From positions 496,001-560,000 of the forward strand of contig NZ_FVZE01000002.1 in assembly GCF_900168325.1 (NCBI RefSeq): DNA of 64,000 bases, written 5' to 3'. A program made the translations under genes and the position numbers. Of the stretch, positions 33,511-42,563 are shown one piece after another; position 1 is the first letter of the stretch, and every line of letters begins with the position of its first letter. The stretch is from Novosphingobium mathurense (GTDB lineage: Bacteria; Pseudomonadota; Alphaproteobacteria; Sphingomonadales; Sphingomonadaceae). Below the pieces are notes generated by a model, which did not search any database, had not been told where the DNA came from, and worked only from the letters and a program-made list of their open reading frames with translations.

Positions 33511-34776
33511 ATGGTCTTGCGGCAGGCATTTCATACCGCAGGTAAAGCACCGGAGGACAAGCGCGCATCGGGCAGCATCGGCGCTCCCGCGCGCAAGATC
33601 GCCGCTCTCTCGCTCGCCGTTCTGCTGGCCTCGTGCGTGCGACTGATCCCGGGCGGCAGCGTGAGCGGACCGGTGACGCCGCCGGTTGCGCCACCGACCG
33701 CCGAATCGGCCCTCGCCCTCGGCGTGCGGCAAGGGCCGGCCATCGCCGCTTTGCGACTCGGGCAGTCCGACGCGGTTTCCGCGCTGGCCTCGTTCCGCGA
33801 AAGCTGCCCGCGGGTAACGGCGCGAGCCGATGGCAGCGGGCTCACCCGGCCGGAGGACTGGCGCCAGGCCTGTGTCGCTGCGGCCAGTTGGGCGCCTGCG
33901 ACCGCGCCGCAGTTTTTCACCACGTTCTTCGAAGCCGCGCGCGTCGGCGACGGATCTGCTTTCGCGACCGGATACTACGAACCGGAGATTGCAGGCTCGC
34001 GCATTCGCCGCCCGGGCTATGACGTACCGATCTACGGCCTGCCGCCCGACCTCGTACGGGCGCGGCCGGGCGATGCGCAGCCGCTGGAGAGCGGTCGCAT
34101 GCCGCTGGGCCGTTACGATCGCGACGGCCGCTTCGTGCCTTATTACGACCGGGCGGAGATCGAGCAGGGCGCGCTTATGGGGCGCGGGCTGGAGATCGCC
34201 TGGGCGGCCGACCCGGTCGAAGTGTTCTTCCTGCAGGTGCAGGGTTCGGGGCGCTTGCGTGCGCCCGACGGTTCGGTTGTCCGGATCGGCTATGCCGGGC
34301 AGAACGGCCAGCCTTACACCGGCATCGGCGGGCTTATGCGCGAACGCGGCCTGATCGGTTCCGGGCCGGGTCAGTATCCCGGCTCGATGCAGGGGATCAT
34401 CCGGTACATCCGCGATTACCCGGCCGAGGGTGCGGCCCTGATGCGGGAGAACCGTTCGTGGGTCTTCTTCAGGGAGCTCAAGGGCGAGGGCCCGCTCGGC
34501 GCTCTCAATGTGCCGGTGCGCCCGCTCAGTTCGCTTGCGGCTGATCCGCGTTTCGTGCCGCTCGGGGCGCCGGTCTGGCTGGACCTCGATCGCCGCGAGG
34601 CAGGTGGGTTGTGGATCGCACAGGACACTGGCGGGGCAATCAAGGGCGCCAATCGATTCGATACGTTCTGGGGTGCGGGTGAGCAGGCCCGACTGACTGC
34701 CGGTGGCATGAGCAGCCGGGGTAGCGCGCTGATTTTCCTGCCCAAGGGAACGCTCAAGCGCATCGGCGCGCAATGA
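33511..34776 (+). CDS. mltA: Membrane-bound lytic murein transglycosylase A
   Basis: A 421-residue outer-membrane lipoprotein that cleaves peptidoglycan glycan strands with 1,6-anhydro product formation. A lipobox LLASC places the lipid-modified Cys at residue 42 after an unusually long n-region. The MltA domain has ATGYYEPEIAGS, VFFLQVQGSGRLR, and the C-terminal 3D domain has the three conserved acidic residues in WIAQDTGGAIKG and RFDTFWG. ATG 33511 follows a good GGGGAG. Its stop overlaps the smr start (ATGA). Confidence 0.95.
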   Translation: MVLRQAFHTAGKAPEDKRASGSIGAPARKIAALSLAVLLASCVRLIPGGSVSGPVTPPVAPPTAESALALGVRQGPAIAALRLGQSDAVSALASFRESCPRVTARADGSGLTRPEDWRQACVAAASWAPATAPQFFTTFFEAARVGDGSAFATGYYEPEIAGSRIRRPGYDVPIYGLPPDLVRARPGDAQPLESGRMPLGRYDRDGRFVPYYDRAEIEQGALMGRGLEIAWAADPVEVFFLQVQGSGRLRAPDGSVVRIGYAGQNGQPYTGIGGLMRERGLIGSGPGQYPGSMQGIIRYIRDYPAEGAALMRENRSWVFFRELKGEGPLGALNVPVRPLSSLAADPRFVPLGAPVWLDLDRREAGGLWIAQDTGGAIKGANRFDTFWGAGEQARLTAGGMSSRGSALIFLPKGTLKRIGAQ

Positions 34777-35351
34777 GGCGCCCCAGCCGCAAGCTGTCGC
34801 CCGACGAGGCGGAAGTGTGGGCGCGTGTCGCGCGCACGGTCGCGCCGCTGGAGAAGCGCAAGCCGATCCCGGTTGTCCCGACTGCGCCTGCGGAACGTTC
34901 CGGCATTTCGTCTCCGCCGATACCGACGCCGAAGAAGGTGAAGGGGCGTGTGCCGCCGCCGCTGCCGCCAAAACCCCAACCGGCCAGGCCGAAGGGCGAG
35001 ACGCAGTTGCATCTCGACGGGTCATGGGAAAAACGCATCGCCAAGGGTACGCTTGTGCCGGACTTCAGTCTCGACCTGCATGGCTCGACGCTGGACAGCG
35101 CCTATCATCGCCTCATGCATGGGCTGGGGCAGGCCAAGGCCATGGGCGCGCGCGTGGTTCTGGTGGTGACGGGAAAACCCCGGCCGGTCGACGCGATGGA
35201 TCGCGGTGAGCGGCGCGGGGCTATCAGGGCCAAGATCAATGACTGGTTGGCCGCCAGCGAACATGCCTCCGACATCGTCGCCATTCGCGGCGCGCATCGC
35301 CGCCATGGCGGGCAGGGGGCTATCTACGTGGTGTTGAAAAGAAGGCGCTGA
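34773..35351 (+). CDS. Smr-domain protein
   Basis: A 192-residue protein with a basic, Pro-rich N-terminal half (residues 1-85, PTPKKVKGRVPPPLPPKPQ) and a C-terminal Smr (small MutS-related) domain: the LDLHG motif in SLDLHGSTLDSAYHRL and the TGxG-like VVTGKP segment, ending GAIYVVLKRRR. Smr domains are nucleases acting on RNA or branched DNA; stand-alone alphaproteobacterial forms next to mltA are common and of unknown role. Overlaps mltA by four bases (ATGA), so it is translationally coupled. Confidence 0.93.
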   Translation: MRRPSRKLSPDEAEVWARVARTVAPLEKRKPIPVVPTAPAERSGISSPPIPTPKKVKGRVPPPLPPKPQPARPKGETQLHLDGSWEKRIAKGTLVPDFSLDLHGSTLDSAYHRLMHGLGQAKAMGARVVLVVTGKPRPVDAMDRGERRGAIRAKINDWLAASEHASDIVAIRGAHRRHGGQGAIYVVLKRRR

Positions 35352-35367
35352 GCCCGAAAGGGCTCAG
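35348..35367 (+). terminator. Hairpin at the end of smr
   Basis: CTGAGCCC-GAAA-GGGCTCAG: an eight-base perfect stem with a stable GNRA-type tetraloop, overlapping the smr stop codon and followed by TCAAATTC. Likely ends the mltA-smr transcript. Confidence 0.7.
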
Positions 35368-35373
35368 TCAAAT

Positions 35374-35559
35374 TCACCCAAATCGACTGTGCAGATCCGA
35401 CGCGACTGTGTCAGTTCTTGCGAGCGCGAAAGTCATGGGTCCAGATCTTCTCAAAGACTGGCAAATCCAGATGCCATGATCTTCGCAATAGTCACGAAGT
35501 TCGTGGAATTTGTCTTCTCTATACGTAAAGCGGTGAAAGTCCGATATATTGTTGGTCAT
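35374..35559 (-). CDS. Small AT-rich gene, possibly leaderless (61 aa)
   Basis: A 61-residue frame beginning MTNNISDFHRFTYREDKFHE and ending DTVASDLHSRFG, soluble and charged, with two cysteines. The ATG at 35559 lies only seven bases after a near-consensus -10 box, so the mRNA would start at or next to the ATG and have no ribosome-binding site. Codon use is far more AT-rich than every neighbour, suggesting recent acquisition or an unusual function. A longer frame to 35643 runs through the promoter and is not preferred. The opposite strand also has a long frame here, but with a less protein-like composition. No family recognised. Confidence 0.5.
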   Translation of the reverse strand: MTNNISDFHRFTYREDKFHELRDYCEDHGIWICQSLRRSGPMTFALARTDTVASDLHSRFG

Positions 35560-35566
35560 GTGGCGA

Positions 35567-35595
35567 AGTATATACGAAGATTGCGAAATTTTCAA
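35567..35595 (-). promoter_or_regulatory. Near-consensus promoter directly upstream of small gene
   Basis: On the minus strand TTGAAA (35595-35590), 17 bases, TATACT (35572-35567). This is close to the E. coli sigma70 consensus. The next ATG is at 35559, seven bases on, which predicts a leaderless transcript. Confidence 0.65.
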
Positions 35596-35720
35596 CCGCA
35601 AGGGTTTGCGATATTTTGCCGTTCGCATGCGCGATTTCAGCACGATTTTTTTCGCCGGTTCCTATGCTCATTTCCCCTGCGCTTGATGCCTTTCGTTCGG
35701 CATTGACCGAAATGCGAAAA

Positions 35721-35748
35721 CGGGCGGGGATCCTGCGATCCCCGCCCG
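35721..35748 (-). terminator. Intrinsic terminator of the ahpF unit
   Basis: CGGGCGGGGATC (35721-35732) and GATCCCCGCCCG (35737-35748) form a perfect 12-base stem with a four-base loop; on the minus strand it is followed by TTTTCGCATTT. It lies 55 bases past the ahpF stop. Confidence 0.9.
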
Positions 35749-35802
35749 CGTCCGGTTTTCCCGTGCGGTGCGCCGGACGATCCGGCCACCGCTGCCGTGC
35801 GA

Positions 35803-37401
35803 TCAGGCTGCCTGGGCGGCCTGCGCGATCTCTTCGGGCGCCTCGTTGCGGATCAGGTAGTCGAACGCGGAGAGTGCCGCCTTCGATCCTTCGCCCATGG
35901 CGATGATGATCTGCTTGTAGGGTACCGTGGTAGCGTCGCCTGCGGCGAAGACGCCGGGCAGGTTGGTCGCCGCCTTGCCGTCGATCACGATCTCGCCGAA
36001 GCGGGTCATCTCCAGCCCCGAGTCCTTGAGCCATTCGGTATTGGGCACGAGACCGATCTGGACGAAGACACCTTCGAGTTCGACGTGGTGTTCCTCGCCG
36101 CTCTCGCGGTTCTTGTAGGTCAGGCCGTTGACCTTCTCGCCGTCGCCGGTCACTTCGGTGGTCTGGGCGGAGACGATAATGTCGACGTTCTTCATCGACC
36201 GCAGCTTGTCCTGCAGGACCTGGTCGGCGCGCAGCCTGGCGTCGAACTCGATCAGGGTGATATGGCCGACGATGTTGGCCAGGTCGATCGCCGCCTCGAC
36301 GCCTGAGTTGCCGCCGCCGATGACCGCCACGCGCTTGCCCTTGAACAGGGGGCCGTCGCAGTGCGGGCAATAGGCTACGCCCTTGGTACGGTATTCCGCC
36401 TCGCCGGGCACGCCCAGGTTGCGCCAGCGCGCACCGGTGGTGAGGATCAGCGAGCGGGCCCTGAGCGAGGCGCCGTTCGAGAACTGCACTTCGTGGTAGC
36501 CGCCGGCCTCGGTGGCCGGAATCAGCTTTTCGGCGCGCAGCAGGTTCATCGTGTCGATGTCGTACTCACCCACGTGCTGTTCCAGCGCGGCGGCAAGCTT
36601 CGGGCCCTCGGTGTAGGGAACCGAGATGAAGTTCTCGATGCCCATGGTGTCCATCACCTGGCCGCCCATGCGTTCTGCGGCGATGCCGGTGCTGAAGCCC
36701 TTGCGCGCGGTGTAGATCGCGGCCGAGGCGCCGGCGGGACCGCCGCCGATGACGAGAACTTCGAAGGGCTTCTTGTCGGCGAGCTTGGCTGCAGCCTTGG
36801 CGTTCGCGCCCTTGTCGAGCTTGCCGAGGATTTCCTCGATGCTCATCTTGCCCGAGCCCCACATCTCGCCGTTCAGGAAGACGGCGGGCACGGCGAGGAC
36901 GCCGCGGCCTTCGACTTCGTCCTTGAATGCGCCGCCCTCGATCAGGGTGGCGTTGATGCGCGGGTTGTAAAGGGCCATCAGGGTCAGCGCCTGAACGACG
37001 TCCGGGCAGTTGTGGCACGAGAGCGAGAAGTACATCTCGAAATCGAAGTTGCCTTCCAGCTGGCGGATCTGGTCGAGGACCTCGTCCGATACCTTGGGCG
37101 GGTGGCCGCCGGTCCACAGCAGCGCGAGGACCAGCGACGTGAATTCATGACCGAGCGGCACGCCGGCGAAACGGACCCATACTTCGGTGTTCGAGGCACG
37201 ACGGATGATGAAGCTGGGCTTGCGCGCGTCGTCGCCGTCGAAACGGGCGGTAACCTTGTCGGAAAGCGCGGCGATCTGGGTCAGCAGGTCGCGGGTTTCG
37301 GCCGACTTGGCATCATCGCCGAGCGAGGCGACGAGTTCGATCGGTTCGCGCAGCATGCCGAGATATTGCGAGAGCTGCTGCTTCAGGTTTTCATCAAGCA
37401 T
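35803..37401 (-). CDS. ahpF: Alkyl hydroperoxide reductase subunit F
   Basis: A 532-residue flavoprotein that passes electrons from NADH to AhpC. The N-terminal double-thioredoxin domain has the CHNC redox centre at 129-132; the thioredoxin-reductase-like part has [19 protein letters not shown] (FAD, ~215-233), the second redox centre CPHC at 345-348, and [18 protein letters not shown] for [13 protein letters not shown] near the end completes FAD binding. ATG 37401. It lies 137 bases after ahpC in the same direction, so one transcript is likely, ended by the terminator at 35.7 kb. Confidence 0.97.
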   Translation of the reverse strand: MLDENLKQQLSQYLGMLREPIELVASLGDDAKSAETRDLLTQIAALSDKVTARFDGDDARKPSFIIRRASNTEVWVRFAGVPLGHEFTSLVLALLWTGGHPPKVSDEVLDQIRQLEGNFDFEMYFSLSCHNCPDVVQALTLMALYNPRINATLIEGGAFKDEVEGRGVLAVPAVFLNGEMWGSGKMSIEEILGKLDKGANAKAAAKLADKKPFEVLVIGGGPAGASAAIYTARKGFSTGIAAERMGGQVMDTMGIENFISVPYTEGPKLAAALEQHVGEYDIDTMNLLRAEKLIPATEAGGYHEVQFSNGASLRARSLILTTGARWRNLGVPGEAEYRTKGVAYCPHCDGPLFKGKRVAVIGGGNSGVEAAIDLANIVGHITLIEFDARLRADQVLQDKLRSMKNVDIIVSAQTTEVTGDGEKVNGLTYKNRESGEEHHVELEGVFVQIGLVPNTEWLKDSGLEMTRFGEIVIDGKAATNLPGVFAAGDATTVPYKQIIIAMGEGSKAALSAFDYLIRNEAPEEIAQAAQAA

Positions 37402-37538
37402 CGTGTTGGGTCCTGTGAGAATGTTGGGAGAGGTTGCGAAGGTCCGCGGCCCGGGGCTTTCGGGGGGAGGGATCCGCCCCGAGCCGCGTCCTTCAGGCGG
37501 CCCTCAGGCCGCCGTTCTCCGGTACGACCCGGAGGAAA

Positions 37539-38105
37539 TCAGAGCTTGCCGACGAGGTCGAGCGAGGGAGCGAGGGTCTCGCTGCCTTCTTCCCACTTGG
37601 CCGGGCAGACCTGGCCGGGGTGGGCGCGCACGTACTGGGCGGCCTTGATCTTGCGCACGAGTTCCGAAGCGTTGCGGCCAACGCCTTCGCAGGTGATTTC
37701 CATGATCTGGATCACGCCGTCCGGGTCGACCACGAAGGTGGCGCGGTCGGCAAGGCCCGAATCTTCGCGCAGAACGCCGAAGTTGTTGGTCAGGGCGTGG
37801 TTCTGGTCACCGAGGAAAGCGTAGCCGCACTTGCCGATCTTTTCCGAAGTGTCGTGCCAGGCCTTGTGGCTGAAGTGCGTGTCGGTCGAAACGCCGAACA
37901 CTTCGACGCCCATGCCCTTCAGTGCTTCGTACTGGTCGGCGAGGTCTTCCAGTTCGGTCGGGCAGACGAAGGTGAAGTCGGCCGGATAAAAGAAGAACAC
38001 GGCCCACTTGCCCGCGATGTCGGCTTCGGTGACGTCGAAGAAGTCCTTGCCCGCCTGGAAAGCGGTGTTCTTGAACGGCTTGATGGTGCTGCCGATGATA
38101 CCCAT
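37539..38105 (-). CDS. ahpC: Alkyl hydroperoxide reductase subunit C (peroxiredoxin)
   Basis: A 188-residue typical two-cysteine peroxiredoxin. Peroxidatic Cys48 lies in [15 protein letters not shown] and resolving Cys167 in [10 protein letters not shown]; the GGLG-like and YF C-terminal features of sensitive peroxiredoxins are only partly visible here. It reduces H2O2, organic peroxides and peroxynitrite and is recycled by AhpF. ATG 38105 is preceded by GAGGGAAACACGACC; upstream in-frame codons are not used. ahpF follows downstream. Confidence 0.97.
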   Translation of the reverse strand: MGIIGSTIKPFKNTAFQAGKDFFDVTEADIAGKWAVFFFYPADFTFVCPTELEDLADQYEALKGMGVEVFGVSTDTHFSHKAWHDTSEKIGKCGYAFLGDQNHALTNNFGVLREDSGLADRATFVVDPDGVIQIMEITCEGVGRNASELVRKIKAAQYVRAHPGQVCPAKWEEGSETLAPSLDLVGKL

Positions 38106-38446
38106 GGTCGTGTTTCCCTCTAGATTGGGTGTTGAATGGACGAGAGGGAGATAGGCGCAACGCATGACGATTTGTAGCGCGATGATTCGATTGGCTTGAT
38201 CGGATTGCTCGATTACTCGAAGCCGGATTGACCGATTTCATCGATAAAGCGTTGCTGCGGGTTCCGCAGGTCGCAGAAAGTGCCGACCCGGACCATGCCG
38301 GAAGGGTTACCTTGGGTGGCCGGGGTGCTGCGGTCCGCTATCCCGAACGGGTAATTGACTCCCCCGGCTCCGGTCCTGTTCCCTGTAACTATAGATTAAA
38401 AAAGCGGTTTCGGAGTCGCGGTGTGAGTGGGAACGAGGAACTGAAC
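38106..38446. other. Gene-free divergent region upstream of ahpC
   Basis: About 340 bases between ahpC (minus) and the sulfotransferase (plus). It contains seven GATT tetramers within 70 bases (starts at 38169, 38184, 38189, 38203, 38211, 38226, 38234), a possible multi-site regulator-binding region for ahpC, and an AT-rich stretch near 38387-38402. I cannot assign a promoter with confidence. Confidence 0.45.
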
Positions 38447-39403
38447 ATGCACGCCAGAATGGAGCGCGTTGCGCGCGGCGTTGCCGGTTCGGCTCTCAAG
38501 CTGCTGGATGCATCCCTTGCTCCATTCGTGCCTGTCCGTGCGACCGGGCCCAAGCTGCCCCCGATCTTCATCGTCGGCTTGCCCCGGTCCGGGACCACGG
38601 TCGTCTATCAGGCGATGACGACGGTCTGGCGCTTCGCCTACATCAACAACATCACCGAGCGCTTCCCCCGGAGCAATGCACGTGTTTCCCGGCTCTTGCG
38701 CACGCATACCTGGCGAGTGCCGCCGGAGTTCAGCAGCTATGTCGGCAGGACGCCGGGGCCGTCCGGGCCCAGCGAGGGCATCGCTTTCTGGCAGCACGCC
38801 TTCCCCAGCGAAACGCACGAGGCGGTGGAACCGGAGGAAGTGGATCCCCATCGCGAGCGCTGGTTGGTGAACTCGGTGGCCAGCCTGACCGAACAGTTCG
38901 ATGCGCCATTCCTGTCCAAGGTTCCCTGCAACAGCCTGCGGATCTCCGCGTTGGCCGCGATCTTCCCCGACGCGCTCTTCGTCGTCGTTCGGCGCGACCT
39001 GATGGAAGTGGCGCAATCGCTGCTCAAGGCGCGCCGGGAGCGCTGCGGAAACGCGCGCGGGCATTATTCCGTCATTCCGCGGGGGCTTGAGGAACTCGGC
39101 GATCTACCCCCGGTGGAGTATGTCGCCGAACAGGTCGCCATGACCGAAATTGCCATGCGCGAAGCGCAGGAAAGCCTGCCCGATAACCGCTTCCACGAAA
39201 TCGACTACGTGGACTTCTGTGCCGAGCCGCGGGATGTGCTGGCGCAGTTCGAGCAGTTCGCATCGGATCGCGGGCTGGAGCTTCAGTGGCGATCCACGAT
39301 GAGCCGGGTTCCGCCCGCCTTCGAAGCCAGCCAGGGTATCCGCATGCCTGCGGTCGAGCGCACGACGATCGAAAAGACGCTGGTCAGGAACCGGGTGATC
39401 TAG
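38447..39403 (+). CDS. Sulfotransferase family protein
   Basis: A 318-residue P-loop sulfotransferase. The PAPS 5'-phosphosulfate loop is IFIVGLPRSGTT (residues ~40-51) and the 3'-phosphate-binding strand-helix is FVVVRRDLMEVAQSLLKARR (~183-202), with conserved Arg and Ser. Sulfotransferases of this bacterial type (Sulfotransfer_3-like) transfer sulfate from PAPS to an unknown acceptor such as a glycan or lipid. ATG 38447 is chosen for the GAGGAA seven bases upstream; a longer in-frame start at 38228 has no support. It stands alone, convergent with aroC. Confidence 0.88.
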   Translation: MHARMERVARGVAGSALKLLDASLAPFVPVRATGPKLPPIFIVGLPRSGTTVVYQAMTTVWRFAYINNITERFPRSNARVSRLLRTHTWRVPPEFSSYVGRTPGPSGPSEGIAFWQHAFPSETHEAVEPEEVDPHRERWLVNSVASLTEQFDAPFLSKVPCNSLRISALAAIFPDALFVVVRRDLMEVAQSLLKARRERCGNARGHYSVIPRGLEELGDLPPVEYVAEQVAMTEIAMREAQESLPDNRFHEIDYVDFCAEPRDVLAQFEQFASDRGLELQWRSTMSRVPPAFEASQGIRMPAVERTTIEKTLVRNRVI

Positions 39404-39442
39404 GCCGCGCAGCACTTTCGCGCCTCACCCGGCCGATCGCGT

Positions 39443-40525
39443 TCAACCGCACTGGCCGCGATGCAGGAGCTTGTGGTCCGCCAGCACCAGCGCCATCATC
39501 GCTTCTACCACCGGTACGCCGCGAATGCCCACGCAGGGGTCGTGGCGGCCCTTGGTGAACAGTTCGGTCGCTTCGCCTTCGCGCGTGACCGTCGGCTGCG
39601 GGGTGAGGATCGAGCTGGTGGGCTTGAAGGCGACGCGCACGGTCACCGGCTGGCCGGTCGAGATGCCTCCGGCGATGCCGCCGGCGTGGTTGGCAAGGAA
39701 GTCGGGCCCATGTTCGCCGGGCCGCATCGGATCGGCGTTCTGTTCGCCGGTCAGACGTGCGGCCGCAAAGCCGTCGCCGATTTCAACGCCCTTGACGGCA
39801 TTGATGCCCATCATCGCGGCGGCGAGGTCGGCATCGAGCTTGCCGTAGAGCGGCGCCCCCCAGCCTGCGGGCACGTTCGTCGCCACGCACTCGACGACGG
39901 CGCCGACCGAGGAACCGGACTTGCGCGCATCGTCGACGATCTTCTCCCAGCGTGCAGCGGCCTTGGCATCGGGGCAGAAGAAGGGATTGCGGCCGATCTC
40001 GGCGGGATCGAAGTTCGCCATGTCGATGGTGTCGCCACCGATCTCCGAGACGTAACCGAGGATCGAGACGTCATCGATGACGAGGCGCGCTACCGCGCCG
40101 GCCGCGACGCGGCTGGCGGTTTCGCGCGCGGAACTGCGGCCGCCGCCGCGATAGTCACGAAAGCCGTACTTGGCGTCGTAGGCATAGTCGGCATGGCCGG
40201 GCCGATAGGCCTTGGCGACGTCGGAGTAATCCTTCGAGCGCTGGTCGACGTTCTCGATCATCAGGCTGATCGGCGTGCCGGTGGTGCGGCGCACGCCGTC
40301 GGGCGCCTCGAAGACTCCGGACAGGATGCGGACCTGATCGGGTTCCTGGCGCTGGGTCGTGAACTTCGACTGGCCGGGACGGCGCGCATCGAGAAACGGC
40401 TGGATGAGCGCTTCGTCGATCTCGAGGCCCGGAGGGCACCCGTCGACGACCGCGCCGATCGCGGGACCGTGGCTTTCGCCCCAAGTGGTGAAACGCAGGA
40501 TATGGCCGAAGGTGTTGACGCTCAT
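39443..40525 (-). CDS. aroC: Chorismate synthase
   Basis: A 360-residue FMN-dependent enzyme making chorismate from EPSP, the last shared step of aromatic amino-acid synthesis. Signature segments are present: [18 protein letters not shown] near the N-terminus, [20 protein letters not shown] (residues ~125-144), and the C-terminal [23 protein letters not shown] 40525 gives [20 protein letters not shown], the usual start. No other shikimate gene is near. Confidence 0.98.
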   Translation of the reverse strand: MSVNTFGHILRFTTWGESHGPAIGAVVDGCPPGLEIDEALIQPFLDARRPGQSKFTTQRQEPDQVRILSGVFEAPDGVRRTTGTPISLMIENVDQRSKDYSDVAKAYRPGHADYAYDAKYGFRDYRGGGRSSARETASRVAAGAVARLVIDDVSILGYVSEIGGDTIDMANFDPAEIGRNPFFCPDAKAAARWEKIVDDARKSGSSVGAVVECVATNVPAGWGAPLYGKLDADLAAAMMGINAVKGVEIGDGFAAARLTGEQNADPMRPGEHGPDFLANHAGGIAGGISTGQPVTVRVAFKPTSSILTPQPTVTREGEATELFTKGRHDPCVGIRGVPVVEAMMALVLADHKLLHRGQCG

Positions 40526-40650
40526 GGCTTGCGCTTTGTCCCGACAAGGGCGGTTTGTCCAGCGTTTCGCGGGGTCCGTCGGCCTGAGCCTGTACCTGGG
40601 CTGCGTCATCGCCGCTTTCGCGAACTTGGCGAGTGGGATAGGGGGCTTGG

Positions 40651-40956
40651 ATGTTCCTCGTCGTCTTCCGCAACCGCAAGCGCGCCGACATCGATGCGCA
40701 AGCCTATTCCCGTGATGCCGACGCGATGGAGGCGCTGGCCCGCAGCCAGCCCGGTTTCATCTCGTTCAAGAGCTATGCAAGCGAAGACGGCGAAGTCATC
40801 GCGCTGTCCGAATGGGAGGACGAAGCCAGCGCCCGGGCGTGGGGGCGCCAGGCCGAGCACGCAACCGTGCAGGGCCGCGGCCGCGCCGACTACTATCAGG
40901 ACTACACTCTCTTCGCGTGCGATTCGCCGCGCATCCACCGCTTTGAAAGGAGCTGA
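40651..40956 (+). CDS. Antibiotic biosynthesis monooxygenase (ABM) domain protein
   Basis: A 101-residue dimeric alpha/beta ferredoxin-like protein of the ABM family: [10 protein letters not shown] at the N-terminus, [28 protein letters not shown] in the middle and a final [20 protein letters not shown] strand. Such small proteins act as cofactor-free oxygenases or haem-degrading enzymes, or have no known activity; here no haem-binding Asn/His can be assigned with confidence. The ArsC-like gene starts two bases after the stop, so they form one unit. Confidence 0.85.
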   Translation: MFLVVFRNRKRADIDAQAYSRDADAMEALARSQPGFISFKSYASEDGEVIALSEWEDEASARAWGRQAEHATVQGRGRADYYQDYTLFACDSPRIHRFERS

Positions 40957-40958
40957 CA

Positions 40959-41306
40959 TTGAGCCTCGAATTCTACGGCATTCCCAACTGCGACACCGTC
41001 AAGAAAGCGCGCAAGTGGTTGGAGGGGCGGGGGCTCGACTACACCTTCCATGACTACAAGAAGGAAGGCGCGGATGCGGCCAAGCTGGAGAAGTGGGTTG
41101 CCGCAGCCGGTTGGGAAAGCGTCCTGAACCGCGCAGGCACGACCTTCCGCAAGCTGCCTGAAGAGGACAAGGCCGATCTCGACGCGGCCAAGGCGGTGCG
41201 GATCATGGAAGCCAACCCGAGCTGCATCAAGCGCCCCCTGGTGGAACATCCCGGCGGCATCCTCGTCGGCTTCAAGCAGCCGGAATGGGAAAGCGCGCTG
41301 GGCTGA
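40959..41306 (+). CDS. ArsC/Spx-family reductase-like protein (YffB type)
   Basis: A 115-residue thioredoxin-fold ArsC-family protein: FYGIPNCDTVKKARKWLEGR with the single N-terminal cysteine, FHDYKKEGADAAKLEKW, and the C-terminal CIKRPLVEHPGGILVGFK carrying the conserved RP. This resembles YffB, which uses glutathione, more than true arsenate reductase. The start is a TTG (40959) with an excellent AAAGGAG eight bases upstream, which decides it. Translated with the ABM gene. Confidence 0.92.
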   Translation: MSLEFYGIPNCDTVKKARKWLEGRGLDYTFHDYKKEGADAAKLEKWVAAAGWESVLNRAGTTFRKLPEEDKADLDAAKAVRIMEANPSCIKRPLVEHPGGILVGFKQPEWESALG

Positions 41307-41319
41307 AGCGCCCCTCGGC

Positions 41320-42537
41320 TCAGCCTTCGGCTGACGTGCCGAAGACAGCCGCTGCGGCCCCGAGAACGGCGAGGGCGGAGTAAGTCGCAACCCGCCGATT
41401 GCGTCCGTCCTGCGCGCCGCCATACCAGGCACGCAGGGCGGCCAGAAGCGATTGCGCCGCATAGTAGAAGGCAAAGGCCCGCGAGGCGTAGGCGATGATC
41501 TCGAAGACGTTGGCGAGCCAGGTCATGGCGAGGCCGACGCCGACGAGAATCAGGTAAGTCGTCTTGCCGCCGACCTTGCCTTGCGTCAGTTCCCGCACGA
41601 GCCCGCCCGAACCATTGGTGTCCGCCACCGCCGCGCTGAACTGCGCGCTGAGCGCGGCCAGGATCAGCAGCGGGCCCAGAACGACGGAAACGCCGCGCAT
41701 CATGTCGATGATCGCGGTCTCCTCCAGCGTGAACGAACCGCTTTCGAAGCTGACCGCCAGCAGCGCGACATAGGCGAGATAGATGCCGGTCGCGATCCAC
41801 TGCGACAGGCGCATGGACCGCTGCCGTTCGTCGGGCGAGTAGTGCGAGCCGAGATAGCGCGACGTTTCGAAGCCCTGCACGGTCACGATCAGGCCGAACA
41901 TCAGCTGGACGGAGCCGATGAAGCCCAGCTTCATGCCGCTGGTTTCGAGATGGTGGCCGTTCCATTCGACCCCGGCATGGACGCCCAGAGCGGCGATCAG
42001 CGCGGCGATGACCACCAGCTTGATCGATACCGTGAACTGCTCCATCCGCTCAAGCAGCGAGAAGCCCTTGGTCAGCCCCGCAGCCAGGATCACCAGATAG
42101 ACGCCGGTGGTGATGGCGCGTCCCAGCAGGTCCGAAGGCGCGCCGAAGATGCGCGCGGCAAAGGCGCCGAACAGGTTGAGGTAATAGGCGACCGAAATGA
42201 CGTAGGCGAAGGCCAGTGCCCAGCTGGCGATCCCTTCCACGCGATTGGCGAAATCGGTGTCGCGGTCCGGCTGGTCCAGACGGGCGATGTTGTAGCGGAT
42301 CGCCGAACCGAAGGCGTAACCGGCAAGGCACAGCATCCCCATGGCGACGATGCCCCAGGTGCCGAAGGTATCGGTCAGGATCGGGCCGAGGATGAGAAAG
42401 CCGCTGCCTATGATCGAAGCGAGCGGCGTCACCGTGGCGCGCCACAGCTTGGCTTTCGCCAGGGGAGGAAAGAACAGCAGCGCAGCCACGGCGATGCCGG
42501 CCACGGCCATGGCGATGTCGATCATGTCGGCGGTCAT
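41320..42537 (-). CDS. Polytopic membrane protein, possibly APC-superfamily permease
   Basis: A 405-residue inner-membrane protein with about ten to eleven spans. The sequence ASIIGSGFLILGPIL (residues ~36-50) resembles the unwound first helix (GSGI/F) of APC-type amino-acid permeases, and there are further polar breaks in DTNGSGGLVRE and FETSRYLGSHYSP. The rest lacks clear permease signatures, so this is a family guess only. ATG 42537 (MTADMIDIAMAVAG) is chosen because the first span starts there. Convergent with the ArsC-like gene; ubiG ends 26 bases upstream. Confidence 0.7.
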   Translation of the reverse strand: MTADMIDIAMAVAGIAVAALLFFPPLAKAKLWRATVTPLASIIGSGFLILGPILTDTFGTWGIVAMGMLCLAGYAFGSAIRYNIARLDQPDRDTDFANRVEGIASWALAFAYVISVAYYLNLFGAFAARIFGAPSDLLGRAITTGVYLVILAAGLTKGFSLLERMEQFTVSIKLVVIAALIAALGVHAGVEWNGHHLETSGMKLGFIGSVQLMFGLIVTVQGFETSRYLGSHYSPDERQRSMRLSQWIATGIYLAYVALLAVSFESGSFTLEETAIIDMMRGVSVVLGPLLILAALSAQFSAAVADTNGSGGLVRELTQGKVGGKTTYLILVGVGLAMTWLANVFEIIAYASRAFAFYYAAQSLLAALRAWYGGAQDGRNRRVATYSALAVLGAAAAVFGTSAEG

Positions 42538-42563
42538 CGGTGCTGCGTTCCCGACCGGAAGGG

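Noticed and set aside
35389..35706. 105-codon plus-strand frame opposite the small AT-rich gene
   Set aside because: No promoter or ribosome-binding site, composition (Arg/Phe/Ser-rich) unlike a folded protein, while the minus strand has an excellent promoter.
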